Assembly (NCBI GenBank): GCA_041751875.1
Contig: JBGSIC010000010.1
Coordinates: forward strand, 124,001-188,000
Source: JBGSIC01 sp041751875
Lineage (GTDB): Bacteria > Bdellovibrionota > FAC87 > UBA2466 > JACKAF01
Reading direction: 5' to 3'
Length of the DNA stretch: 64,000 nucleotides
A program made the position numbers and the translations under genes. The notes beneath the pieces were generated by a model, which did no database searches, was not told the DNA's origin, and saw nothing but the letters and a program-made list of their open reading frames with translations. This document shows positions 17,828 through 26,657 of the stretch, one piece after another; position 1 is the first letter of the stretch; the number at the start of each line of letters is the position of its first letter.

Positions 17828-18138
17828 ATTTCGTTGAAAGAGTCCGTGCTCTTTACGCTCGGAGATACCGGAGCTTGGGCTGTGTCTGAATAGTCGGGTT
17901 GTTCGCCGACTTCACGAGGGTGAATGTCGCGTGCGAACGACTCGATGAGGTCAATGGAATCTTCATCTAAGTCGCTTTGTCCGGCGCTGTCGGCTTGAAG
18001 ACGCTCGGTTGGAGGAGCAATCGCTTCTTTTTGCGAATGGCTGCTGTCCGCGCCGTTCGCTTTAAGAGAAGCTCCGAGTGAAAGCATTAAGAGTCCAAAA
18101 CTAAAAAAGAGTCCGTAGCCTTTTATCCACGCCTTCAT
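17824..18138 (-). CDS. Small exported protein of unknown function
   Basis: A 104-residue protein with a signal peptide or membrane anchor (GYGLFFSFGLLMLSLGASLKA) and an acidic, disordered-looking mature part rich in S, D, E, Q and P. No family is recognised. It sits tail to tail with the serine protease, sharing the four bases TTAG for both stops. The upstream sequence carries GGGGAGCGG before the ATG, a usable ribosome-binding site. Confidence 0.6.
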   Translation of the reverse strand: MKAWIKGYGLFFSFGLLMLSLGASLKANGADSSHSQKEAIAPPTERLQADSAGQSDLDEDSIDLIESFARDIHPREVGEQPDYSDTAQAPVSPSVKSTDSFNEI

Positions 18139-18458
18139 TATCCGCTCCCCGTTTCAAACAGCCTTAAGATCCCATCGGCTAGACACAAAAATTTCCTGTG
18201 ATCTATTAAATGATGTGCAATGACAATGCCACGGTGCGTATTCTGGTTGTTTAGCTACGAGTCAATTGCGTTGCTCGCCGAATGATTTGATCCGAATCGC
18301 ATACTTCTTAAACAAGCAGAGTACAGAGGGGGGCTAAACCCTTGAATAGCCTACACTTAAGGGCCCTGTGATTCACTTAGGCAGTTTTGTCGATGCTTTG
18401 GTGGGTTCTTTAATCGGGATGGGCATTCCGCCGATACAGGTTACGGAGACCTATTTCA
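18139..18458. other. Divergent intergenic region before the histidine kinase gene
   Basis: The 320 bases between the small exported protein and the kinase gene hold AT-rich sequence near 18190-18260 suited to promoters. The right-hand part (from 18368) carries a possible 54-codon frame described separately. No RNA gene or repeat was recognised. Confidence 0.4.
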
Positions 18459-18532
18459 TTGAAAACACTCTCGGACCATCGCGTTATCCAATGGCTAAGA
18501 CCGACGCCTCCGCTAAAGGTTCCGGCTCTTGA
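18368..18532 (+). CDS. Possible small protein overlapping the kinase start
   Basis: A 54-codon frame starts at GTG 18368 after AAGGG (18359-18363) and ends at TGA 18530-18532. It reads like protein: IHLGSFVDALVGSLIGMGIP, then PIQVTETYFIENTLGPSR, with an amphipathic or hydrophobic first half. It overlaps the first 74 bases of the histidine kinase gene in another frame. Either it is a genuine small gene translated ahead of the kinase, or the kinase starts further downstream, or it is chance. There is no homology support. Confidence 0.3.
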   Translation: MIHLGSFVDALVGSLIGMGIPPIQVTETYFIENTLGPSRYPMAKTDASAKGSGS

Positions 18533-20063
18533 GAATTGGAAAAGTTTGGGGCAAGGGATCCAGGTTCATTCCGATCTTCCCAAAGCCCACATCGACACTC
18601 TTTTGCCATGGTTGGAAAAAACTTTCCCTTCGCAAACGATACAACCCATTGTGCTGGAAACCCAAGACCTCGAGTGGCTCGATCTTTTCTGCACTCAGAT
18701 TCGCATGAGCCATAATCTGAGCCTTCGTTTTTCGCCATTGATTTGGGTTTACGAATCTTTCGACCCAAATCTGAGCCAGAGAGTCGCGCAAATTGGTGTA
18801 GATGAACTCTTATCTCTTAAAACCCCTGTTGAAGAAGCGATTGCGCGTATTAATTTGCGCGTTCAGCAAGCGGAAACCTTTGTACTACTTCAGAAACGCT
18901 TGGATGAAGTCCTTCGTCGTTCAGGGGCTTCGGAAACGGCTCTGCAACAGCGGGAAGAGTTTCTGAGCGTATGTGCGCACGACCTGCGGTCGCCAATAGG
19001 TTTAATTCAGTCCAGTTTAGGAATGTTGCTCAGTGGTTCAGACGCTCGGAATCTGCCTCCGTTGGCAAAAGAACTTCTCGAACGCTCGCAACGGCAGGCA
19101 GGCAATGCGCTCAGGCTGGTGAGTGATTTACTCGACGTGATGAGCTTCGAGCAAGGGCTAAAACCGCAGTATGAGCTCTTTACTTTGGATTCTTTTCTAC
19201 AGGAGTTCTATCAGGATTACCAAGCGCAAGCGAAAGAGAAGGGGATTTCCTTCCACTATCAAAACCCCATTTCGGATTGGCAAGTACTGGCGGATAAAGA
19301 TCGGATCCTTCAACTTCTGCAGAATCTCTTGGGCAACGCTTTGAAATTCACTGAATCGGGTAAGAACGTCTATCTTACGGTGCATTCTTTCACGGGGCGC
19401 CGAAAGTCGGATCCCCCCTATCCGATGGTCATTTTGAGTTTCAAAGATGAAGGCAAAGGCATTCCTCATAAGGAACGTGAGCGCATTTTTGATCGCTTCA
19501 GTCAGATAAAAGATTACTCCCGCGCGGGAGGAAGAGGGTTGGGGCTTACGGTAGCAAAACAGATTTCCACTTTGCACGCGGGAAATCTCTGGGTGGAAAG
19601 CGAACCGGGTAAAGGCTCGACATTTCATGTTTTACTTCCTCATGTGGTCAGTCGAAGCGCTGTCACAACAGTGCCACACGCTTCTCCGAATGCGAAAAAA
19701 CTGCTGGTGGTAGAGCCCATTGAAGCGAAGAAGAAAAAGAACTTTGAAACACTTTCCCATGCGCCTTACGCGGTGACCTTTGTGCGCGACGGGGTGGAAG
19801 CCGTAGCAATGGCCTTCCACCTGCAACCCGATATCATTCTTCTTCGTCATGACATGCACAAAATGCCCGAGGGCGATGTCGCACGTATCATTAAAACGAA
19901 CCCTCTTACCTCTCATGCCAAAGTCTTTTTAGGTTTGGAAGAGGGCGAATCGCCGCAACGCATACAGGTGGATGAGAGCTACATCGAGGGGATCCTCCCC
20001 GTACCTACCATCTTCGAAGATCTGGGACGTGCGCTCAGTGACAAGTTGATAAAGGCCGCCTAG
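18459..20063 (+). CDS. Hybrid sensor histidine kinase with degenerate receiver-like domains
   Basis: A 534-residue soluble kinase with no membrane helix. The N-terminal 130 residues look like a receiver-type alpha/beta domain without an obvious phospho-acceptor aspartate. A short coiled helix leads to the dimerisation domain with the phosphorylated H174 (CAHDLRSPIG). The ATPase domain has the N box NLLGNALKF, G1 DEGKGIP, F box IFDRFSQI and G2 GGRGLGL. A second receiver-like domain (KKLLVVEPIEAKKKKNFETL, PDIILLRHDM) ends the protein, with the usual acidic pocket replaced by VEPIE. TTG 18459 follows GGAGA at nine bases. No response-regulator gene is adjacent, so its partner is elsewhere. Confidence 0.88.
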   Translation: MKTLSDHRVIQWLRPTPPLKVPALENWKSLGQGIQVHSDLPKAHIDTLLPWLEKTFPSQTIQPIVLETQDLEWLDLFCTQIRMSHNLSLRFSPLIWVYESFDPNLSQRVAQIGVDELLSLKTPVEEAIARINLRVQQAETFVLLQKRLDEVLRRSGASETALQQREEFLSVCAHDLRSPIGLIQSSLGMLLSGSDARNLPPLAKELLERSQRQAGNALRLVSDLLDVMSFEQGLKPQYELFTLDSFLQEFYQDYQAQAKEKGISFHYQNPISDWQVLADKDRILQLLQNLLGNALKFTESGKNVYLTVHSFTGRRKSDPPYPMVILSFKDEGKGIPHKERERIFDRFSQIKDYSRAGGRGLGLTVAKQISTLHAGNLWVESEPGKGSTFHVLLPHVVSRSAVTTVPHASPNAKKLLVVEPIEAKKKKNFETLSHAPYAVTFVRDGVEAVAMAFHLQPDIILLRHDMHKMPEGDVARIIKTNPLTSHAKVFLGLEEGESPQRIQVDESYIEGILPVPTIFEDLGRALSDKLIKAA

Positions 20064-20093
20064 TCATTCCCGTCTGTATTATAATGGGAAGCC

Positions 20094-20549
20094 ATGAATA
20101 TCCTGATTCACAAGAAGAAAAAGACCCTGGAAGTCTGGGAAGGGGAAACGCTTCTGCATCAGTTCCCCATCGGTATCGGCAAGGCGGAAGTCGGACACAA
20201 AGAAGTGGAGGGCGATATGCGTACGCCCGAGGGTGACTACTTTGTTTGTGTAAAGAACCCCAAGTCGAAGTTTCATCTCAGTCTGGGCCTCAATTATCCC
20301 AATAATAAGGATGCTGCCGAGGGGCTCAATCGAGGACACATCTCCCAAGCCGAATACGATGCGATTGTGCTCGCCAATAACACCACCCTGCGCCCGCCCT
20401 GGAAGACGAAGCTCGGTGGCGAGGTCTTTATTCACGGCGAACTCGAGGTGAAAGACTGGTCCGAAGGCTGCGTGCGCCTCTTTAATAAGGACGTGGAGCT
20501 CCTTTATCACCTCATTCCGGTGGGTACCCCAGTCTCCATTAAACCCTGA
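20094..20549 (+). CDS. L,D-transpeptidase (YkuD domain) without signal peptide
   Basis: A 151-residue protein that is essentially one YkuD catalytic domain. The signature is present with H114 and the catalytic C126 (FIHGELEVKDWSEGCVRL), and RTPEGDYFVCVKNPKS is the typical mid-domain stretch. YkuD enzymes form 3-3 crosslinks in peptidoglycan or attach proteins to it. This copy starts MNILIHKKKKTLEV directly, with an in-frame stop four codons upstream, so no export signal is encoded. It is either exported by another route or acts inside the cell. It follows the kinase gene after 30 bases and may be cotranscribed. Confidence 0.88.
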   Translation: MNILIHKKKKTLEVWEGETLLHQFPIGIGKAEVGHKEVEGDMRTPEGDYFVCVKNPKSKFHLSLGLNYPNNKDAAEGLNRGHISQAEYDAIVLANNTTLRPPWKTKLGGEVFIHGELEVKDWSEGCVRLFNKDVELLYHLIPVGTPVSIKP

Positions 20550-20657
20550 TCTTAGACATTCCTCTTAAATATTAATAACTTAATATAAAAACGCCCTGAG
20601 TTGACGCCTCGCGCTATGGTTTGGTACATTCCGCCCGCTTTCTCTTTGGAGGTTCCC

Positions 20658-21857
20658 ATGTTGTCCCGCTTTCTTACGGTAGCCCTTTTGCTTCCCCTTT
20701 TGATTTCCACGGCGTCTTTCGGCCAGAATGCTTCGACCGAAGACCTGATTCGGAGTCTGGCAACTCAAAGCAGGGCGCTCATCTTAAAGATGCATGCGCT
20801 TCACCTAAAGTACCCGGCAGCCAAGAACGAGCTGGTGAAGCAAATCCAAAGTGGAGACACCGCCACGGTTTTTACCTATGGTAATAGGGACGTCGTAAAT
20901 ATTCAGAACGTAAATAATGGGTTTGATGGTGGGCAGCAGAACATTACCGTCGAAATGAGTTACTGGCCCCGCCAGCTAGTGCAATCGTCGGAACTACTTT
21001 CCCAAGAGGTTCAGACTGGGAGTAGCACGGAACGTTTGCAGCAGATTTATGTTAGCGTGCACAACTCCGCAGGGAGAACGCTGGCGCTTAATGGCTTTTT
21101 TATCGCTAATCTTTATGCGATTCCCGAAGTGACGAATGAGGAACTCATCGAGCTTCAGCAGCTGAACATTCAGCTCATCACTATTTTGGATCAAATTCGT
21201 GCGAACTCTGCTTACAACTACTTGGCGATTCCTAACTACTGGACGGAAGACTGGACATGGGCCACACGTTACGCGTCTTATTTCTACAGGGAAGAAGCCG
21301 CAGCGGATGCCGCAGCCACTGCGAGCGAGTCCACTACGAGCGAAAATGTATACGTAGATGCTGAGACAACCGACACCGATACAAACACCACCACGACGGA
21401 TTCGGCTACGACGACCGATTCAGACTCAAACGATAGTGAAGACCCTTTTGTAGATTCTGACACAACGGAAACCAAGACCGAAGACTCAGACACAACTTCT
21501 AAAAAGGTGAGTGACGAAACCCCCGAAGACACCGTGGTGAAGAAAAAGGCGAAGGTCCTTTTGCCTCCTCAAGATTACGATAAGGACGACGCGGAAGAAG
21601 TCGAAACCCCCAAAGCGGATGAAAAAAAGACGGAAAGTTCCGTGTTGGTAGAAAAGAAGTCTAAATGGGACACGGATGATCTTACGACCGTACAAATCCT
21701 GCTGCTTAAGAAACTTCGGGCGCAGAAAACATTGAGCGAAGAAGAAGCGGCAATCAAAAAGCAATTGGAAGCGGCCGCGACAAAGGCAGCCAAAGCCAAG
21801 AAAACTTCCGCGACTACGAAAGATTCAACTGAATCAACAACTGAAGCGGCGGAATAA
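20658..21857 (+). CDS. Exported protein with long Thr/Ser/Asp/Glu/Lys-rich tail
   Basis: A 399-residue protein beginning with a signal peptide (MLSRFLTVALLLPLLISTASFG) at the ATG that follows TTGGAGG. Residues 25-210 form a predicted helical and soluble domain of unknown family. From about 225 onwards the sequence is low complexity: runs of T, D and S (TDTDTNTTTTDSATTTDSDS), then K/E-rich, ending in A/K/T repeats. Such tails are often disordered or glycosylated surface segments. The downstream ndk gene is convergent after 16 bases. Function unknown. Confidence 0.72.
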   Translation: MLSRFLTVALLLPLLISTASFGQNASTEDLIRSLATQSRALILKMHALHLKYPAAKNELVKQIQSGDTATVFTYGNRDVVNIQNVNNGFDGGQQNITVEMSYWPRQLVQSSELLSQEVQTGSSTERLQQIYVSVHNSAGRTLALNGFFIANLYAIPEVTNEELIELQQLNIQLITILDQIRANSAYNYLAIPNYWTEDWTWATRYASYFYREEAAADAAATASESTTSENVYVDAETTDTDTNTTTTDSATTTDSDSNDSEDPFVDSDTTETKTEDSDTTSKKVSDETPEDTVVKKKAKVLLPPQDYDKDDAEEVETPKADEKKTESSVLVEKKSKWDTDDLTTVQILLLKKLRAQKTLSEEEAAIKKQLEAAATKAAKAKKTSATTKDSTESTTEAAE

Positions 21858-21873
21858 CTCTCGCCTTCGAGTC

Positions 21874-22275
21874 TCAATCTCCGAAAAAGTAGGCGACTTC
21901 GCGCGCCGCCGATTCCGGGCTATCCGAGCCATGGGCCGCGTTAGCTTCTAAGCTGTCTGCGTACAATTTGCGAATCGTTCCCGGAGCCGCCTTCGAAGGA
22001 TCGGTGGCCCCCATCAAATCACGGTATTTTTTTACCGCGTCTTTGCCTTGAAGAGTCATCAAAAGGACCGGACCGCTGGTCATAAAGCTGACGAGGCTAC
22101 CGAAAAAGGGACGCGCCTTGTGTTCTGCGTAGAAACCTTCTGCTTTTTGCTTGGTCAGGGTCTCCATACGCGCGTCGACGACTTCCAAGCCGGACTCTTC
22201 GAGCATCGTGATAATTTTACCTACGACCTTTTTCTTCACCGCATTGGGTTTAATGATTGAGAGTGTCTTTTCCAT
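21874..22275 (-). CDS. ndk: Nucleoside diphosphate kinase
   Basis: The enzyme exchanges the terminal phosphate between nucleoside di- and triphosphates through a phosphohistidine. The signature NAAHGSDSPESA contains the active-site histidine, and the N-terminal TLSIIKPNAVKKKVVGKI is typical. At 133 residues it is slightly shorter than the usual 140. It is the last gene of the leftward TCA operon, three bases behind sucD, where it can use the nucleoside triphosphate made by succinyl-CoA synthetase. Confidence 0.96.
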   Translation of the reverse strand: MEKTLSIIKPNAVKKKVVGKIITMLEESGLEVVDARMETLTKQKAEGFYAEHKARPFFGSLVSFMTSGPVLLMTLQGKDAVKKYRDLMGATDPSKAAPGTIRKLYADSLEANAAHGSDSPESAAREVAYFFGD

Positions 22276-22278
22276 TTT

Positions 22279-23151
22279 TTACCTCTTTAAAGCTTCTGCC
22301 ATGGTTTCACCCAACGATGCTGGGCTCAAAGCAACACGTACCCCGGCCTTTTCCAGTGCCGCAATCTTGTCGGAAGCTTTACCACTTCCTCCACTGATGA
22401 TGGCGCCCGCGTGGCCCATTCGTCGACCCGGAGGGGCCGTTTGGCCTGCAATGAAACCCACCACAGGTTTCTTTACATGCTTGCGAATATAGTCTGCCGC
22501 CTCTTCTTCGGCGGAACCGCCAATTTCCCCAATCATGATGATGGCGTCGGTATCGGGGTCTTCATTAAATAGTTTCATTACGTCGGTGTGGGTAAGCCCT
22601 TGAACCGGATCTCCACCGATTCCTACACAAGTCGACTGGCCGATGCCACGTTCAGTGAGCTGGTGAACCGCTTCGTAAGTGAGGGTTCCACTGCGGGAAA
22701 CCACTCCGACTCGTCCCGCTTTGTGAATATAACCTGGCATGATGCCAATCTTGCATTGGTCGGGCGTAATAATGCCCGGGCAGTTGGGTCCCAGCAAAAC
22801 AGCATTCGTACTTTTCAAATAGTTTTTCACTTCCACCATGTCACGGACCGGGATGCCCTCGGTAATGCAGGTGATAAAGGGAATACCCGCATCGCAGGCT
22901 TCCAGTATGGCGTCCGCGGCAAAAGGGGCCGGAACGTAAATCATTGTGGCGTTGGCGCCAGTTTTTTTGACAGCTTCCTTCACGGAGTCAAAAACGGGGA
23001 TGCCTTCCACCACTTGTCCACCTTTGCCCGGTGTCACTCCCCCCACCACCTGAGTGCCGTATTCTTTGCACTTGGTTGCGTGGAAAGCGCCGGCTTTACC
23101 GGTGATCCCTTGAACAATCAATTTGGTGTTTCTGTCGACGAGAATAGCCAT
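22279..23151 (-). CDS. sucD: Succinyl-CoA synthetase, alpha subunit
   Basis: The alpha subunit binds CoA and carries the phosphorylated histidine of the substrate-level phosphorylation step of the TCA cycle. Visible features are the CoA-binding Rossmann start (ILVDRNTKLIVQGITGKAG), the GNCP-type loop (LLGPNCPGIITP) and the phospho-histidine in RRMGHAGAIISGG. The length of 290 residues is standard. It begins on the base next to the end of sucC, so the two subunits are made together. Confidence 0.97.
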   Translation of the reverse strand: MAILVDRNTKLIVQGITGKAGAFHATKCKEYGTQVVGGVTPGKGGQVVEGIPVFDSVKEAVKKTGANATMIYVPAPFAADAILEACDAGIPFITCITEGIPVRDMVEVKNYLKSTNAVLLGPNCPGIITPDQCKIGIMPGYIHKAGRVGVVSRSGTLTYEAVHQLTERGIGQSTCVGIGGDPVQGLTHTDVMKLFNEDPDTDAIIMIGEIGGSAEEEAADYIRKHVKKPVVGFIAGQTAPPGRRMGHAGAIISGGSGKASDKIAALEKAGVRVALSPASLGETMAEALKR

Positions 23152-24318
23152 TTAAGCTCCCGATGCCGCGGCTACCGCTCGCTGCGCAGCCTGTTTCATG
23201 CCTGTTGCGGTGATCAACTTCAAACCGGACTCACTGAGGATTTTCTTACCTTCTTCCACGTTGGTACCTTCGAGTCTGACCACCAAAGGAATGGTAATTT
23301 GCAGCTCGCGCGCGGCTGCGACAATCCCTTTTGCAATGACATCACATTTCATGATGCCGCCGAAAATATTAACAAGTACCGCTTTTACCTTCTTGTCTCC
23401 CAGGATGATCTTGAAAGCTTCGCGCACTTTATCTTCTGTAGCGCCACCGCCCACATCTAAGAAGTTAGCCGGATCGCCACCCTCCAACTTAATGATGTCC
23501 ATCGTGCCCATCGCCAGGCCGGCGCCGTTGACCATGCATCCGATGTTACCGTCGAGACTGATATAGCTCAGGTCAAACTGCTTGGCCTTGATTTCGTTGG
23601 GATCTTCCTCGGTTTCATCGCGAAGGGCAGCCACATCTGGGTGGCGGTAAATCGCGTTGTCGTCGAAGTTAAGTTTTGCATCCAGTGCGATAAGGTGGCC
23701 GTCCGCGGTGACCACCAACGGGTTGACCTCTAAAAGCGAGCAATCATAACTGTTATAAAGTTTAAGGAGCTTATCCAAGAAGCCGGGCAGCTCTTTAGCA
23801 GCGGCGCCTTCGAGTTTCAGCGATTCTGTCAGACGCCGAGTTTGGTAACTGCGCAGTCCCACCAAGGGATCGACCCACTCCTTAAAAATTTTATCAGGTG
23901 TTTCTGCAGCGACCTTCTCGATGTCCATCCCGCCTTCGGTGCTCGCCATAATGACTAATTTGGATACCGAGCGATCCAAAGTAACAGCGAGGTAAAGTTC
24001 TCTAGCAATTTTTGAGCCTTCTTCGACCAAGAGACGCTGAACCTTTTTGCCTTCAGGGCCTGTTTGGTGAGTTACCAAGGTCATGCCGAGAATAGCTTGA
24101 GCGTACTGTTTTACTTCAGCGACCGATTTTGCGACTTTAACTCCGCCACCTTTCCCGCGTCCCCCCGCATGGATTTGCGCCTTTACCACCCAAACAGGCG
24201 TCTTAATCGTTTCGGCAGCAGAAACAGCTTCGTCTACTGTGTAAGCCACTTTTCCCTCAGGGACCGGTAGGCCGAATTTACGAAACAGTTCTTTTCCCTG
24301 GTGTTCGTGAATATTCAT
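23152..24318 (-). CDS. sucC: Succinyl-CoA synthetase, beta subunit
   Basis: The beta subunit has an N-terminal ATP-grasp nucleotide-binding fold (MNIHEHQGKELFRKFGLPVP, VVKAQIHAGGRGKGGGVK) and a C-terminal flavodoxin-like ligase domain (NIFGGIMKCDVIAKGIV, VVRLEGTNVEEGKKIL). The length of 388 residues matches the ADP/GDP-forming bacterial enzymes. It lies four bases behind mdh and abuts sucD in the operon icd-mdh-sucC-sucD-ndk. Confidence 0.97.
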   Translation of the reverse strand: MNIHEHQGKELFRKFGLPVPEGKVAYTVDEAVSAAETIKTPVWVVKAQIHAGGRGKGGGVKVAKSVAEVKQYAQAILGMTLVTHQTGPEGKKVQRLLVEEGSKIARELYLAVTLDRSVSKLVIMASTEGGMDIEKVAAETPDKIFKEWVDPLVGLRSYQTRRLTESLKLEGAAAKELPGFLDKLLKLYNSYDCSLLEVNPLVVTADGHLIALDAKLNFDDNAIYRHPDVAALRDETEEDPNEIKAKQFDLSYISLDGNIGCMVNGAGLAMGTMDIIKLEGGDPANFLDVGGGATEDKVREAFKIILGDKKVKAVLVNIFGGIMKCDVIAKGIVAAARELQITIPLVVRLEGTNVEEGKKILSESGLKLITATGMKQAAQRAVAAASGA

Positions 24319-24322
24319 TAGG

Positions 24323-25258
24323 CTATTTCATCCCTGCCATAGCGGTGACTAGTCCGCGGACCGCTTCTGCTGACTTGTTGAGTTCCGCCTTCTCAGTTGC
24401 ATTTAATTCTAGGTTAATGACTTGTTCCATGCCGTTACGTCCTAGTTTGGCGAGCACGCCGACAAAAAGGTCCTTGAGTCCATACTCGCCCTGCAGATAG
24501 ACGGCGCAGGGAAGGATGCGTTTTTGATCCTTTATGATGGCTTCCACCATCTGAATGACTGAAGCGGCTGGGGCGTAAAATGCGGAACCTGTCTTTAAGT
24601 AATTTACGATTTCAATACCACCGTTGCGGGTGCGCTGAACGATCTCTTCAATCTTTTGTTCGCTTAAAAACGTCGTCAGAGGAACACCGGCGATATTGCA
24701 GAAGCGGGTCATCGGTACCATGGTGTCGCCGTGCCCACCGTAAACAAAACCGTGTACATCTTTTACGCTAACGTCTGCGGCCTCGGCCACGAAGGTCCGA
24801 AAGCGCGCGGAGTCCAAAACACCCGCCATTCCCAACACACGCTCGCGCGGAAAACCGCTAACTTTTTTAGCGACGTGAGCCATTGCGTCGAGTGGGTTGG
24901 AAACCACAATCAAAATGGTATTGGGCGAGTACTTCGCGACTTGCTCGGTGACCTTTGTCATAATGCCCGAGTTGGTTTTAAGCAGATCATCGCGGCTCAT
25001 GCCCGGCTTACGCGGAATACCGGCAGTAATGACAACGACATCTGAATTTTCTGTCGCCCCGTAATCATTGACTCCTACGACACGGCAGTCGAATCCTTCG
25101 ACAGGTCCAGACTCCAAGAGATCAAGTGCTTTTCCTTGCGGAATCCCGTCGGAAATATCCACCAGCACCACATCGGCTAGTTCTTTCGATACAGCCCAGT
25201 GAGCAGCCGTGGCGCCTACGTTGCCTGCACCGACGATCGTAAGTTTGGGTCGTCGCAT
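24323..25258 (-). CDS. mdh: Malate dehydrogenase, lactate-dehydrogenase-like type
   Basis: It oxidises malate to oxaloacetate with NAD. The N-terminal Rossmann motif is TIVGAGNVGATAAHW, with an aspartate (LVDISDGIPQGKALDL) that favours NAD. The mobile active-site loop is ITAGIPRKPGMSRDDLL, whose arginines select dicarboxylates, and the catalytic histidine is in GGHGDTMVP. I chose ATG 25258, preceded by GAGGA at nine bases; a longer frame would overlap icd. The length becomes 311 residues, normal for this type. Confidence 0.96.
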   Translation of the reverse strand: MRRPKLTIVGAGNVGATAAHWAVSKELADVVLVDISDGIPQGKALDLLESGPVEGFDCRVVGVNDYGATENSDVVVITAGIPRKPGMSRDDLLKTNSGIMTKVTEQVAKYSPNTILIVVSNPLDAMAHVAKKVSGFPRERVLGMAGVLDSARFRTFVAEAADVSVKDVHGFVYGGHGDTMVPMTRFCNIAGVPLTTFLSEQKIEEIVQRTRNGGIEIVNYLKTGSAFYAPAASVIQMVEAIIKDQKRILPCAVYLQGEYGLKDLFVGVLAKLGRNGMEQVINLELNATEKAELNKSAEAVRGLVTAMAGMK

Positions 25259-25274
25259 CTGAATGAGTCCTCGT

Positions 25275-26495
25275 TTATAGGTTTTTAACAATACATTCGC
25301 CAAACTCAGAGCATTTCACTTCCTTAGCTCCGGGCATCTGGCGGGCAAAATCGTAAGTCACGGTTTTTTGACGAATGGTTTTGGCAAGCGCTTCGGTAAT
25401 ACCGTCGGCCGCTTCTTGCCAACCCAGGTGCTCGAACATCATCACGCCACTGAGAATCACCGAGCCGGGATTTACTTTATCCAGGCCGGCGTACTTAGGC
25501 GCCGTTCCGTGTGTCGCTTCAAAAACAGCGTGGTGATCCCCAATGTTGGCACCCGGTCCGATACCCAGTCCACCCACTTGGGCGATCGTGGCGTCACTCA
25601 GGTAGTCACCATTCAAGTTGGGAACCGCTAAAACGGAATAATCTTCAGGACGCAAAAGCGCCTGCTGAAACATAGCATCTGCAATGCGATCGTTGATCAC
25701 AAGCTTACCGGCGGGAGCTTTTCCCTGATGATTGTCCCAGAGCTCCTTCTCGGTAATTGTTTCCTTGCCGAATTCTTCTTTCGCCAGAGCGTAACCCCAA
25801 TCTTTGAACGCCCCTTCAGTGAATTTCATGATGTTTCCCTTGTGCACGAGGGTCACAGTCGGTTTTCCATGTTTCAAAGCGTATTGAATCGCCCGACGCA
25901 CATGGCGGCGGGTATTCTCAGGACTCATGGGCTTAATACCGATTCCTGAGCTGGCAAGAATCTGCGTTTTAAAATCGCCGTTAAGAATGCCGATAAGTTT
26001 ACGCGCCTCGTCAGAACCGCTCTTCCACTCGTAGCCGGCGTAAACGTCTTCCGTGTTTTCACGGAAGATGACCATATCCACCTTCTCAGGGTGCTTCATG
26101 GGGCTGGGAACGCCTTCGAAGTATTTCACGGGACGAACGCAGGAGTAGAGGTCGAGGACCTTGCGCAGGGTAACGTTGAGTGAGCGAATGCCTCCTCCCA
26201 CCGGGGTGGTAAGAGGGCCCTTGATGGCCACGTGGTGGCTCTTAATCGTATCTACGGTGTCCTGAGGAAGCCATTCCCCGGTCATCTTGTGGGCTTTTTC
26301 GCCCGCCAGAACTTCCTTCCAAACGATTGAGCGCTCGCCGCCGTAATATTTCTTCACCGCAGCATCGAAAACGAGCTGTGACGCTTTCCAAATATCAGGC
26401 CCTATGCCGTCTCCCTCAATGAAGGGGATGATCGGGTGCTGGGGCACCTGAATTTTGCCATCGTTCGAGTAGGAAATTTTTTGTCCGGCTGCCAC
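25275..26495 (-). CDS. icd: Isocitrate dehydrogenase, NADP-dependent
   Basis: It converts isocitrate to 2-oxoglutarate. Substrate-binding residues appear in PVGGGIRSLNVTLRKVLDLYSCVRP, with the serine that is phosphorylated in enteric bacteria, and catalytic acids in IFRENTEDVYAGYEW. The sequence HGTAPKYAGLDKVNPGS has the Lys-Tyr pair that marks NADP specificity. GTG 26495 follows AAAGGA at seven bases, a better start than the upstream TTG; this gives 406 residues. First gene of the leftward TCA operon; its promoter lies in the 160-base gap to phhB. Confidence 0.96.
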   Translation of the reverse strand: MAAGQKISYSNDGKIQVPQHPIIPFIEGDGIGPDIWKASQLVFDAAVKKYYGGERSIVWKEVLAGEKAHKMTGEWLPQDTVDTIKSHHVAIKGPLTTPVGGGIRSLNVTLRKVLDLYSCVRPVKYFEGVPSPMKHPEKVDMVIFRENTEDVYAGYEWKSGSDEARKLIGILNGDFKTQILASSGIGIKPMSPENTRRHVRRAIQYALKHGKPTVTLVHKGNIMKFTEGAFKDWGYALAKEEFGKETITEKELWDNHQGKAPAGKLVINDRIADAMFQQALLRPEDYSVLAVPNLNGDYLSDATIAQVGGLGIGPGANIGDHHAVFEATHGTAPKYAGLDKVNPGSVILSGVMMFEHLGWQEAADGITEALAKTIRQKTVTYDFARQMPGAKEVKCSEFGECIVKNL

Positions 26496-26657
26496 GTTTA
26501 AGTCCTTTAGAATCAAATAATTCCGGCACAGATTAGTGTCAGACGTTCATCCTTGTCAACGAAGAGAGCCGCTCACAGGATGCGTAAAAGGCCGCCGGGA
26601 GAGGCTTTGCATGAGAAAAGGGATGGGGTAAAGTGACGGCCAAAATGAGGAGACCAA

